A DNA stretch of 10,650 nt from an uncultured Anaerolineaceae bacterium (GCA_937894825.1 CALCQT010000485.1:1-10650), one strand, 5' to 3'. Positions 1 through 7,259 are shown, counted from the stretch's first letter. Notes: a model not told the origin generated them from the sequence alone. Translations and numbers: made by a program.

Positions 1-70
1 GCATTCCGGTGCTGGTTCGGGATATTCCAGTCTTCATAGACCGGAATATCCCGAACCAGCACCGGAATGC
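1..70. repeat. 28-bp perfect inverted repeat, probable fold-back artefact at the contig end
   Basis: Bases 1-28 are the exact reverse complement of bases 43-70. Pairing resumes inside, with GTCT (30-33) against AGAC (38-41) around the loop TCAT, so only the 29/42 pair is mismatched. The right arm reads as normal glycosyltransferase sequence on the minus strand (GIPVLVRDIPVYEDW), and the left arm then turns that same sequence back on itself in antisense. A coding region would not naturally end in a mirror image of itself. The simplest reading is a template-switch or assembly fold-back at the small natural hairpin, so bases 1 to about 28 should not be trusted as genomic sequence. Confidence 0.9.
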
Positions 71-842
71 CGCAGGCCAGCGCCTCCAGCACCACGATCC
101 CTTCGGTCTCCTCATGGGAAAGGAAGGCAAACAGGTCACAGCCGCAATAGGCGTCCCGCAGTGCATCCGGCTCCACATAGCCGGGAAAATGAAGATTTTC
201 AGGCGCGGTCTCAATGGCGCTGCGAATCTTTTTCGTGACGAGTTTCAAATTGGTATATCCAAACCAGAAAAACTGTACATCCGGCAGGCTGCGTGCCAAC
301 TCCACAAAGTCCGGCAGTCCTTTACGCTCAAAAAAATGTCCGACAGAAATAACCGCTTTATCCGTTGGGCTGAGGTTGTATTTTGCCCGGAACGCGGCAC
401 GCCGTTTGGGATTGGGAGCAAAAAAGTCTGTATTGACGCCGTTTGAGAGGTTGTAGATCGGTTTTTTAATTCCGTAACTCTCCAGCAGTCTTTTTGAATA
501 GGGCGTGGGTGTGATGACGACGTCGCCCAGCCCGTAGCATTGGATGATCCAGCGTCTGAACAGAGGCGCGATGATATTGGCGCCGATAAATGAGTTTCGG
601 AAATCCTCCATGGTGGAGTGACCATAGTAGACAACTTTTTTATGCTGCATCCGCGCCAGATGGGCGGCAAGGAACGAGTTCGGAAATATTGTATTGATAT
701 GGACGATTGCGGATGGCTCTTTCCACAGATCGGTTGTTTCGATCCCAATGGATTCCAGCATGGCTTTTTGATGCAAAATTGCCTGCCCCACACCGCTTTT
801 TCGTACCAGCGACAGCGATCCGGAATATAAGGTGACACGCAT
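1..842 (-). CDS. GT4-type glycosyltransferase, probably glycolipid disaccharide synthase; C-terminus cut off at window edge
   Basis: This is a GT-B fold, family-4 type glycosyltransferase, read on the minus strand from ATG at 842 with an AAGGG-type ribosome site just upstream. The N-terminus MRVTLYSGSLSL...SGVGQA resembles BgsA-type enzymes, which add a second sugar to monoglucosyl-diacylglycerol. Visible parts are the linker start LSNGVNTDFF, the C-domain strand AVISVGHFFERKG, and the nucleotide-sugar EX7E motif in EETEGIVVLEALACGIPV. Residues 1 to about 272 are credible. From Trp272 on, the frame reads the fold-back repeat (NIPNQHRNA), so about the last 80-100 residues of a normal enzyme are missing. 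It is the last gene of a three-gene operon, 13 nt after the TVP38 gene. The glycosyltransferase class is sure; the glycolipid role is inferred from its partner glycosyltransferase and general resemblance. Confidence 0.85.
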   Translation of the reverse strand, partial: MRVTLYSGSLSLVRKSGVGQAILHQKAMLESIGIETTDLWKEPSAIVHINTIFPNSFLAAHLARMQHKKVVYYGHSTMEDFRNSFIGANIIAPLFRRWIIQCYGLGDVVITPTPYSKRLLESYGIKKPIYNLSNGVNTDFFAPNPKRRAAFRAKYNLSPTDKAVISVGHFFERKGLPDFVELARSLPDVQFFWFGYTNLKLVTKKIRSAIETAPENLHFPGYVEPDALRDAYCGCDLFAFLSHEETEGIVVLEALACGIPVLVRDIPVYEDWNIPNQHRN

Positions 843-855
843 AGGAACCCTTCTT

Positions 856-1455
856 TCAACTCACCAGCGTAATAATTCGCTGCAAAATTAAATTTAAGCC
901 CAAACTGTAAAGGGCGATGGAGGCAGGCTTGCCGAGCAAAATGATCAGGGTGAATTGCCGCCAACTCATCCGTGTTGTACCGGCCAGATAACATAAAAGG
1001 TCATCCGGTGCGACAGGAAGAAAGATTGCGATTGCGAACCATCTCGCAAATTTGCTATTGTTTCCGGTTGATATTTCCTCGTATTTCTCAATCATCTTTT
1101 TATTGAAAATGGCATAGAGAACGGGCTTCCCATAGGTCCGTCCAATGGCAAACGCCGCGTGGGATCCGAGGCAAAGGCCGATGTAATTGTATAAAAATCC
1201 CATCCATGGTCCGAACAACAGGACGCCTGCCAAAGAGCTGATTCCACCTGGAGCAATGGGGACAACCACCTGAACCGCTTGAAAGAGAATAAAAACCAGG
1301 GCGCCCATCGCGCCGAATCCGGCGATATAGACCTGTAAATCTTCCTGTGTCGTAAAAAGACGGCTATGCCAGGCGTAAACAGCAAACAGGATGATGGCTA
1401 TCAGACTGAGTGCGGAGCAAACGCTGATGGCCTTTCTTATAAAATTTTGGGGCAT
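856..1455 (-). CDS. TVP38/TMEM64 (VTT/DedA-like) family membrane protein
   Basis: This is a 199-residue, very hydrophobic protein. It has an N-terminal membrane segment at about residues 10-28, and then the VTT-domain signature: the re-entrant motif VPIAPGGISSLAGVLLFG (residues 65-82), a GxxxG-like stretch leading to AIGRTYGKP (103-111), and the second motif FLPVAPDDLLCYLAG (145-159), followed by two more membrane segments. The paired Pro/Gly/Asp motifs are those of DedA/TVP38 proteins, which are linked to lipid scrambling or flipping across membranes. The ATG at 1455 follows a GGAGAG ribosome site and overlaps the end of the upstream glycosyltransferase by 19 nt, indicating translational coupling. 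Its position between two probable diacylglycerol glycosyltransferases suggests a role in moving lipid or glycolipid, but this is inference. Family assignment is firm. Confidence 0.9.
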   Translation of the reverse strand: MPQNFIRKAISVCSALSLIAIILFAVYAWHSRLFTTQEDLQVYIAGFGAMGALVFILFQAVQVVVPIAPGGISSLAGVLLFGPWMGFLYNYIGLCLGSHAAFAIGRTYGKPVLYAIFNKKMIEKYEEISTGNNSKFARWFAIAIFLPVAPDDLLCYLAGTTRMSWRQFTLIILLGKPASIALYSLGLNLILQRIITLVS

Positions 1456-2642
1456 GAAATCTCTCTCCGATAGATCATGGCATCTTCAGTCATGGATCTG
1501 TAAAGCACGTCAAGATATACGCGCTCCACTTTTTCTGCAAACATGGCGGCGGAAAACATTTGTTGCGCAAGGCTGGCTGCGTGTTCCGGCATTTCTTTCC
1601 GTATTTCTGTGCGGTTCATGAAAAAATTCAGTTTTTCAAAATAATCGTCTTCATTTTCGTATAGCCAGCCATTATATCCGTCCAGAACGACGCCATCCAG
1701 GCAGGGGTCTTTGCGACACAGAACCGGCAGACCGGAAGCCAGGGCTTCGATATATGTAAGTCCCTGCGTTTCGCTTACGGAAGCACTGACAAACAGGGTT
1801 CCAAGATGGTAGTAGTCGCCAATTTTCTCTGGCGGGATCATGCCGGTAAACCGCACAGAATCCCGGATTTCCAGTTCCGAGACGATTCGTTCCAGTGTTT
1901 CCCGGTAAGGTCCGTCCCCCACGATCAGGAAGGTCAGATTCCGGTTGCTGCATTTTGCATGATACCGCAGCAGTTCTTCCAGATTCTTCTCCATTGCAAG
2001 GCGTCCCACATAAAGCAAAATATTATTTTCCGGCGGAATTCCGATCCGCTTCCGAATGGCAACCTGTTTTTCCGTTGCCGGAGCTTTTGTGAACCGGTTT
2101 AAATTGATTCCGGTCGGAACGACATGAACGTCCTGGTCAATTCCATAGCTGTGTAATAAAGTTCTCACTTTTTCTGTGGGGGCAATTACACAGGAGGTCC
2201 GTCCGATAATCCAACGGGACAGGGACGCGACCATGTGGTGGCCCCATCGTTGGTTAAGCAAAAAGTAATGGGTATAGTCCTCATAAACGGTGTGGTAGGT
2301 GTGGATAATCGGAATATTCAGGCTTTTTGCAATCTGACGCGCGATAAAAAAAGTGGAGAACTCACATTGGGAGTGAATGATGTCAGGCCGCCAATCCACA
2401 AGTTTCTGGACCAGACTGCTGAAAAAAGCCGTCTTGAGTCTGGCGCCGGGATAAATCATCCCAACTCCGACCGACCCGATATAGGTGACGCCATCCGATT
2501 CAAAGGACTGGAGGGTCTGCGACAAAGTGAGAACACGGACGTTATGCCCGCGCAGCACCAGCTCTCTCCTTAAGTTCAACACAGAGGTGACAACGCCGTT
2601 AATTGTCGGTGCGTACCAGTCTGTTGTAATCAGGATTTTAAT
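1437..2642 (-). CDS. GT4 glycosyltransferase, probable 1,2-diacylglycerol 3-alpha-glucosyltransferase, likely ATT start
   Basis: With a start at 2642 the protein has 401 residues. It begins MKILITTDWYAPTINGVV (first codon ATT), the classic N-terminus of family-4 diacylglycerol glucosyltransferases. Other landmarks are HTYHT (about 114-118), the C-domain strand YVGRLAMEKN (about 211-220), VGDGP, and the EX7E motif in SETQGLTYIEALASGLPVL (Glu291 and Glu299). A start at the internal GTG (2582) would delete the first beta strand and the glycine-containing acceptor loop, so it is unlikely. No ATG, GTG or TTG lies in frame between the upstream TAA and the ATT, while GAGGTG sits four bases before the ATT. 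The gene leads the operon and overlaps the TVP38 gene by 19 nt. The sugar and lipid specificity is inferred from family resemblance, not shown. Confidence 0.87.
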   Translation of the reverse strand: MKILITTDWYAPTINGVVTSVLNLRRELVLRGHNVRVLTLSQTLQSFESDGVTYIGSVGVGMIYPGARLKTAFFSSLVQKLVDWRPDIIHSQCEFSTFFIARQIAKSLNIPIIHTYHTVYEDYTHYFLLNQRWGHHMVASLSRWIIGRTSCVIAPTEKVRTLLHSYGIDQDVHVVPTGINLNRFTKAPATEKQVAIRKRIGIPPENNILLYVGRLAMEKNLEELLRYHAKCSNRNLTFLIVGDGPYRETLERIVSELEIRDSVRFTGMIPPEKIGDYYHLGTLFVSASVSETQGLTYIEALASGLPVLCRKDPCLDGVVLDGYNGWLYENEDDYFEKLNFFMNRTEIRKEMPEHAASLAQQMFSAAMFAEKVERVYLDVLYRSMTEDAMIYRREISCPKIL

Positions 2643-3040
2643 ATTGCACCTCGCATTTTTTTATTTCGGTCGCAAGAAGAAAAAATTAAGCTTGCATGAC
2701 CTGGCGCATCATCTGAATGATAACCTATTTCGTTAATACGGATTTTTATTGCCAGGGTTTCGGCAAGGAATCTTCCTGTGAATTGGTGAAGACAATTCCT
2801 CGCTTACTTCCCTGTCTGGCGCACTTTCCAATCTCCGATCTGGCCTGTTCAATATTCCTTCCTCCGGTGGATGCAGTCAGAAGTTTTTGTCAAGGGGCGG
2901 AGGTCGTATATTTTCATCTGTAATATTATATATAATCAAGACGGTACCGGGGAAAGGTTGGTACAATGGGTATCCCATCGCTTCTTCACCATGGGGATTG
3001 CCGACAAAGTTACCTCTGTAGAAAACGGGAGAGTAAGTTA
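2643..3040. other. 398-base divergent intergenic region
   Basis: This region separates the minus-strand glycolipid operon from the plus-strand YgbA gene and should hold both promoters. A TATAAT at 2931-2936 could be the -10 box for the YgbA gene, but I see no good -35 at the right distance. On the minus strand a perfect TTGACA (2893 down to 2888) has no matching -10 box 16-18 bases on. Short open frames here have no recognisable domains. I see no RNA gene, repeat or mobile element. Confidence 0.5.
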
Positions 3041-3385
3041 ATGAAAAAGGATATTCAGAAAAAGCGGGAGCAGGAAAAAGAGATGGTTTCGTTGATGATT
3101 CGGCTTTACTGCCGCTCCAAGCATGAAACCAAAAACGAGCTCTGCCCTGACTGTGCGGCTCTGGACGCCTACGCCCGGCAGCGCAGTGAAATGTGTCCTT
3201 TCATGGAAACAAAAACCTTCTGCTCCAACTGCAAAGTTCATTGCTACAAACCTGATATGAGGGAAAAGATCCGAGACGTTATGCGTTTTTCCGGGCCCCG
3301 AATGCTGCTGTATCACCCTGTAGCTGCTATCCACCATGTGATCGCAACCAAAATCGAAAAGAAGCGAATGGAGAAAAATTTGTGA
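3041..3385 (+). CDS. YgbA / nitrous oxide-stimulated promoter family protein
   Basis: This is a 114-residue soluble protein with seven cysteines in the YgbA_NO pattern: C24, CPDC (35-38), C52, and CSNCKVHC (61-68). They are followed by the conserved tail YKPDMREKIRDVMRFSGPRMLLYHP (69-93). The cysteine layout suggests binding of a metal or iron-sulfur cluster, but this is inference. Family members such as E. coli YgbA are known for induction by nitrogen oxides through NsrR-type control. The start is ATG 3041, preceded by CGGGAGAG at 3026-3033. An in-frame start at 2966 would add 25 residues with no family similarity. The stop codon overlaps the GTG of the yban-like remnant (GTGA), a typical two-gene unit. 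I see no clear NsrR operator upstream. Confidence 0.9.
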   Translation: MKKDIQKKREQEKEMVSLMIRLYCRSKHETKNELCPDCAALDAYARQRSEMCPFMETKTFCSNCKVHCYKPDMREKIRDVMRFSGPRMLLYHPVAAIHHVIATKIEKKRMEKNL

Positions 3386-3492
3386 AGCCCAAAAAAGTAT
3401 TTTCCATTATCTTCGGCTGCGTCAGCATTGGCGCTGTAGCTCCAGTTATCCCTATGTTGCCCGCATTTCCGGATAAATTTATTGTATTCTAA
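3382..3492 (+). pseudogene. Truncated YbaN/DUF454-like inner-membrane protein gene
   Basis: Starting at a GTG that overlaps the YgbA stop codon by four bases, 36 codons encode MKPKKVFSIIFGCVS, then a shortened glycine-rich turn, then VIPMLPAFP, before the frame diverges (DKFIVF) and stops at TAA 3490-3492. This matches the start of YbaN/DUF454 proteins, which are small inner-membrane proteins of about 120 residues that continue with FLLLAAFCFA-like sequence after the LPxxP motif. The rest is absent from all three forward frames downstream, so this is a deletion or recombination junction near base 3470 and not a simple frameshift. A YbaN gene right after a YgbA gene is a familiar pairing, which supports the call. 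It is probably not functional. Confidence 0.6.
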
Positions 3493-3554
3493 ATTATTAG
3501 CCATTGCAAATTTTTTCTGAATTCTTTACCTATTTTTTGTATCTTTGTTTCCGA

Positions 3555-3583
3555 TTGACAGTTCTTTCCCGTCGTGGTATTTT
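3555..3583 (+). promoter_or_regulatory. Predicted sigma70-type promoter for the ABC importer operon
   Basis: A perfect -35 box TTGACA (3555-3560) is followed after exactly 17 bases by TATTTT (3578-3583), which matches four of six -10 positions. Transcription would begin near 3590, just before the first leader hairpin. No other promoter of similar quality lies between here and the ATG at 3816. Confidence 0.55.
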
Positions 3584-3731
3584 AATATGCGGGTCGGCGG
3601 AATGAATCCGCCGCAGCGCTTCGAAAAGCCTTTCCCGTCTGAACAATCCGTTCCAGCCATTTGAAACCCCGTCCACAGGGCGGATCCATGTATGAATCAT
3701 ACCATCAGGAGTAGGAAACTTCCTGCCGGTC

Positions 3732-3766
3732 AGAAGACCTGTCAAGCCATGCAGCGTCTTCTTTTT
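3732..3766 (+). terminator. Terminator-like hairpin in the ABC operon leader (possible attenuator)
   Basis: AGAAGACCTG (3732-3741) pairs with CAG-GTCTTCT (3752-3762) apart from one bulged C at 3755, giving a ten-pair stem with a ten-base loop. A TTTT run (3763-3766) and then ATAT follow directly. A second, smaller hairpin, GGTC (3728-3731) with GACC (3736-3739), uses the same left arm and would exclude it. This could be an intrinsic terminator for the upstream ygbA unit or an attenuator within the importer leader. The stem has few G:C pairs, so strength is uncertain. Confidence 0.4.
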
Positions 3767-3815
3767 ATATACACAATAGAATGCACTGCCTGACAACCAG
3801 GAAAGCGAAAACAAA

Positions 3816-5411
3816 ATGAAAAACAGAATCAGCAAAATAATCCATATTCTCCCTGTATTGTTCCTCCTCACGGTATTGGCCGTGAGCGCTGTGGCCGCAC
3901 AGGACAATGGTGCGAAAACCGAAGTGATTGTTGCCGTCGGCAGCGAACCTTCCAACGGGTTTGATCCCACCGTTGGTTGGGGGCACGGCAACACTCCACT
4001 CATTCAGAGTACACTGGTGGAGTACACCCAGGACATGCGCATTGTGAATGACCTTGCTACGGACTACGAGATCGGCGCAGATGGCCTGACCTGGACTTTC
4101 ACGTTGCGGGACGACGCCTTTTTCACGGACGGAGAACCGGTGAAAGCCAGTGATGTCGTGTTCACTTTTCAGACTGCCAAAGACAGCCAGTCTTCACTGG
4201 ACCTGACCTGGCTGGCGACGTGTGAAGCCACCGGGGATCATGAAATCACTTTCACGCTGAACGCACCGACTTCGACCTTTATCAATACGATTGCCAGCGT
4301 CGGCATCGTCCCCGAACATGGCTATGACGGCGATTATGCCAACCATCCCATCGGCTCCGGCCCCTGGAAGTTTGTACAGTGGAACAAGGGCGAGCAGGTC
4401 ATTCTGGAGGCGAACGAAGATTATTATGGCGCGGTTCCGACCATCAAAAAAGCCGTGATTGTCTTCATGGATGAAGACGCGGCTTTTGCCGCCGCGCAGG
4501 CAGGACTGGTTGATGTGGCGTTGACCAGCGCTACCCAAGCCACAAGAGAGATTCCCGGTATGCATCTTGAAGTGATCAGCACGCAGGATAACCGTGGCTT
4601 TACGCTGCCTGTCACACCTGCTGAAGGCAAAGTCACTGAAAGCGGCTATCCGGTTGGTAATGACGTGACCAGTCATTTGGCGATCCGACAAGCGCTGGCT
4701 TATGTCATTGACCGGGAGCAGATCGCGCTGGACGCGGTCAACGGATTTGCCGAACCGGCCTTTTCTGAAAATGACGGCATGCCATGGAATAACCCTGAGG
4801 TTCAGATCGAGACCGATCTTGAACTGTCCCGCCAAATTTTGGCGGATGACGGTTGGATGGATTCTGACGGTGATGGCATCCTGGAGAAAGACGGGATAAA
4901 AGCAGAATTTACCTGCCTGTATCCCAGTGGCGATTCGGTGCGGCAGGCGTTGGCGTTGGCCGCGGCAGCACAGGTCAAAGCAATTGGTATCCGCATCAAT
5001 GTGGAAGGTACCAGTTGGGATGATATCTCGAAACGCATGTTCAGCAATGCCGTTCTGATGGGCTGGGGTTCATCCAATCCGTACTCCAGTTATCTGCTCT
5101 ATCACAGCAACAACGCACTGCGTGATGATTACTATAATCCGGAGGGCTTTGCCGATCCGGCCGTGGATGGTTACCTTGATGCCGCGCTGCACGCGCTCAG
5201 TGTTGACGAAGCTAATGAACAATGGCAACTGGCGCAGTGGGACGGTACCAACGGGACGGCTATGAAAGGCAGCGCACCCTGGGTCTGGCTGGTGAATCTG
5301 AGCCATCTTTACTATGTGCGCGATGGGCTCGACATTGGGGACCAGCAGCTTCACGCGCATGGCGCGAGTTGGACGTTGCTGCAGAATCTGCGCGACTGGA
5401 AGTGGAATTGA
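3816..5411 (+). CDS. ABC transporter substrate-binding protein, family 5 (peptide/nickel type)
   Basis: This 531-residue family-5 solute-binding protein captures the substrate outside the inner membrane and delivers it to the two permeases encoded next. Residues 1 to about 28 form a Sec signal peptide (KNR, then a leucine-rich core) with a probable signal-peptidase-I site after SAVAA; there is no lipobox cysteine. The family-5 signature DGLTWTFTLRDDAFFTDGE and the stretch VKASDVVFTF follow, then GSGPWKF, then the two-lobe core with IRQALAYVIDRE. A DSDGDGILEKDG loop resembles a calcium-binding loop, common in this family. The ATG at 3816 has AGGAAAG ten bases upstream. Length and order fit NikA/DppA/CntA-like proteins; the actual substrate (peptide, nickel, opine-metal complex) cannot be told from sequence reading alone. 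Confidence 0.92.
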   Translation: MKNRISKIIHILPVLFLLTVLAVSAVAAQDNGAKTEVIVAVGSEPSNGFDPTVGWGHGNTPLIQSTLVEYTQDMRIVNDLATDYEIGADGLTWTFTLRDDAFFTDGEPVKASDVVFTFQTAKDSQSSLDLTWLATCEATGDHEITFTLNAPTSTFINTIASVGIVPEHGYDGDYANHPIGSGPWKFVQWNKGEQVILEANEDYYGAVPTIKKAVIVFMDEDAAFAAAQAGLVDVALTSATQATREIPGMHLEVISTQDNRGFTLPVTPAEGKVTESGYPVGNDVTSHLAIRQALAYVIDREQIALDAVNGFAEPAFSENDGMPWNNPEVQIETDLELSRQILADDGWMDSDGDGILEKDGIKAEFTCLYPSGDSVRQALALAAAAQVKAIGIRINVEGTSWDDISKRMFSNAVLMGWGSSNPYSSYLLYHSNNALRDDYYNPEGFADPAVDGYLDAALHALSVDEANEQWQLAQWDGTNGTAMKGSAPWVWLVNLSHLYYVRDGLDIGDQQLHAHGASWTLLQNLRDWKWN

Positions 5412-6427
5412 CCTCGTTGCAGACTCTCCGCCGACTTGGCGGACGAAGCGGGAAACAGTTGTTGCGGGTGGCAACGTTGCTGCTCGCAACAACTGTTGTT
5501 GCCTTTGCGCTGGTCAGCCTGTCGCCGGTGGATCCTGTACAGCAGTATGTGTTAGGCGTCGGTAATGTCAGTATGGAGCAGCGTGCGGCCATCGCCGATT
5601 ATTGGGGGCTGAATGATCCTCCCGTGCAGCGTTATTTTTTGTGGCTCTCGGCTTTGCTGCGCGGCGACATGGGCACATCACTGCTCTATCGCCAGCCGGT
5701 GGCGGTGATCATCCGCGAGCGCTTTCTCAATACGCTGGCGCTGATGATGACCTCGTGGCTACTATCCGGATTGATCGGGTTCACGCTGGGCTGCGTCATG
5801 GGGCTGCGGCGCGGCCGGTGGTTGGATCGCGTCCTCAGGGCGCTCTGTCTGATGCTGAGTTCCGTCCCTACCTTTTGGCTGGGACTGGTGTTCCTGCTGA
5901 TCTTCTCGGTTGCGCTGGGTTGGTTCCCGATCGGCTTGTCCCGCCCGATCGGGGTCGCCAATGCGGATGTCACCTTTGGGCAGCGACTGCATCATCTGGC
6001 GCTGCCCGCACTGACGCTCAGCTTTATCTCTTTCGCCAGCGTGGCACTGCACACCCGGCAGAAACTGATTGACGTGCTGGAGAGCGACTATGTGCTGTTT
6101 GCACGCGCACGCGGCGAGAATACCTGGACAATCATGAAACGGCATGGCTTTCGAAATGTGATCCTGCCGGCACTTACGCTGCAGTTCGCTTCCTTTTCGG
6201 AACTGTTCGGCGGCAGTGTGCTGGCGGAAAATGTCTTCTCCTATCCGGGATTGGGCGCGGCGGTTTCGGCTGCAGGACTCAATTCGGATGTGCCGCTGCT
6301 GTTGGGCGTAACGATTTTCAGCACGTTGTTTGTTTTCAGCGGCAACCTGATTGCCGACATCCTTTATGGCGTGATCGATCCGCGCATCCGGGAGGAGCGT
6401 CCCCATGGACAGTCCAATCGTGATTGA
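5408..6427 (+). CDS. ABC transporter permease, DppB/NikB type
   Basis: This is one half of the membrane channel for the importer, about 339 residues. An N-terminal membrane segment (LLRVATLLLATTVVAFALV) precedes the extracytoplasmic region typical of DppB/NikB (SPVDPVQQYV, EQRAAIADYWGLNDPP, RGDMGTSLLYRQPV). The BPD_transp_1 core with about five more segments follows. The ATPase-coupling EAA loop is seen in LFARARGENTWTIMKRHGFRN. The start is uncertain: TTG 5408 overlaps the binding-protein stop by four bases (TTGA) and has GGAAG five bases before it, GTG 5402 would add two residues, and TTG 5417 would remove three. Longer in-frame extensions read into the binding-protein gene. The end overlaps the next permease by 23 nt. 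Confidence 0.9.
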   Translation: MTSLQTLRRLGGRSGKQLLRVATLLLATTVVAFALVSLSPVDPVQQYVLGVGNVSMEQRAAIADYWGLNDPPVQRYFLWLSALLRGDMGTSLLYRQPVAVIIRERFLNTLALMMTSWLLSGLIGFTLGCVMGLRRGRWLDRVLRALCLMLSSVPTFWLGLVFLLIFSVALGWFPIGLSRPIGVANADVTFGQRLHHLALPALTLSFISFASVALHTRQKLIDVLESDYVLFARARGENTWTIMKRHGFRNVILPALTLQFASFSELFGGSVLAENVFSYPGLGAAVSAAGLNSDVPLLLGVTIFSTLFVFSGNLIADILYGVIDPRIREERPHGQSNRD

Positions 6428-7259
6428 CCGGCCTCGGCGTGGAGTCAACCGCCGATTGCAGACCATGATTACCTGCATCGTTTTACTGATGGTGGCGGCA
6501 GGGATCTTGCTGTCCGGTGAATGGATCCCCTCAGACGCAGTTACGCCGGATTTTTCGCGCAAAGGATTGTCTCCTTCGCTGGAATATCCTTTTGGGACCG
6601 ACTGGCTGGGACGCGATATGCTGCTGCGCACGCTGAAAGGGCTGGCGCTCTCCCTCAAGGTTGGCACGATTGCTTCGATGGTCAGCGCAGTGTTGGCGAC
6701 GCTGATCGGTGCGGCTGCGGCAACCGGATCAAAATGGCTGGACGCGGCCATCAACTGGCTGATCGATCTGGTGATGGGCATCCCGCATCTGGTGCTGCTG
6801 ATCCTGATCTCCTTTGCCTGCGGTCGGGGATTAACCGGACTGGTGATTGGCATTGCCGTGACCCATTGGACCAGCCTGGCCCGTTTGGTTCGGGCTGAGG
6901 TGCTGCAGATTCGATCGCAGCCTTACATCATGGTCTCGCGCCGCTTGGGCCATTCTACCGGTTGGATTTTGCTGCGGCATATCCTGCCGCATATCCTGCC
7001 GCAGTTTGTGGTGGGTCTGGTTCTGATGTTTCCGCATGCCATCCTGCATGAGGCTTCGCTGTCTTTTCTGGGTTATGGCCTGCCGCCGGACGAACCGGCC
7101 ATCGGCATTATCCTTTCGGAGAGCATGCGCTACCTGACCGGCGGCATGTGGTGGCTGGCCTTTTTCCCTGGTCTGGCGCTGGTTTTGTTGGTATTGCTGT
7201 TTGACCGGCTGGGTGAGAACTTGAGGATGCTGTTGGATCCCGCCAGTGCGCATGAATAG
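6405..7259 (+). CDS. ABC transporter permease, DppC/NikC type
   Basis: This is the second membrane subunit, 284 residues, starting at ATG 6405 inside the end of the first permease gene. It has a short cytoplasmic tail, a first membrane segment (TCIVLLMVAAGILL), then the DppC/NikC hallmark YPFGTDWLGRDMLLR, and a five-segment BPD_transp_1 core. The coupling EAA loop is SRRLGHSTGWILLRHILPH, and SLSFLGYGLPPDEPAIG near the C-terminus is the usual OppC-family motif. It forms a heterodimer with the preceding permease and is driven by the two ATPases downstream. Family assignment is firm; substrate is unknown. Confidence 0.92.
   Translation: MDSPIVIDRPRRGVNRRLQTMITCIVLLMVAAGILLSGEWIPSDAVTPDFSRKGLSPSLEYPFGTDWLGRDMLLRTLKGLALSLKVGTIASMVSAVLATLIGAAAATGSKWLDAAINWLIDLVMGIPHLVLLILISFACGRGLTGLVIGIAVTHWTSLARLVRAEVLQIRSQPYIMVSRRLGHSTGWILLRHILPHILPQFVVGLVLMFPHAILHEASLSFLGYGLPPDEPAIGIILSESMRYLTGGMWWLAFFPGLALVLLVLLFDRLGENLRMLLDPASAHE

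Larger units (their letters stand above)
3493..3815 (+). other. 323-base non-coding leader of the ABC importer operon
   Basis: Between the broken yban-like frame and the binding-protein ATG there is no convincing gene. The stretch contains a sigma70-like promoter (3555-3583), a 7-bp hairpin CGGCGGA/TCCGCCG (3595-3613) and a terminator-like hairpin (3732-3766). An open minus-strand frame (3530 up to about 3790) has no recognisable domain and no ribosome site. If the promoter is used, the transcript has an untranslated leader of roughly 220 bases, long enough for a regulatory RNA; I recognise no known riboswitch class. Confidence 0.5.

Noticed and set aside
245..994. Minus-strand frame of 249 codons overlapping the truncated glycosyltransferase and the TVP38 gene
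   Set aside because: It is out of frame with both recognised proteins and shows no domain; the real frames carry the EX7E and VTT motifs.
2888..2893. Perfect TTGACA on the minus strand as -35 of the glycolipid operon
   Set aside because: There is no -10-like sequence 16-18 bases downstream on that strand.
2717..2923. Plus-strand open frame of 68 codons in the divergent intergenic region
   Set aside because: No ribosome site, no domain, and it occupies the expected promoter region for two divergent units.
3530..4003. Minus-strand open frame of 157 codons over the importer leader and signal-peptide region
   Set aside because: Its hydrophobic stretch is simply the antisense of the signal peptide, it has no ribosome site or recognisable domain, and the plus-strand binding protein clearly owns the overlapping part.
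5762..6853. Long minus-strand open frame antisense to both permeases
   Set aside because: It is a shadow of GC-rich coding sequence; its product is low-complexity (Gln, Arg, Pro rich), while the opposite strand encodes clear permease motifs.
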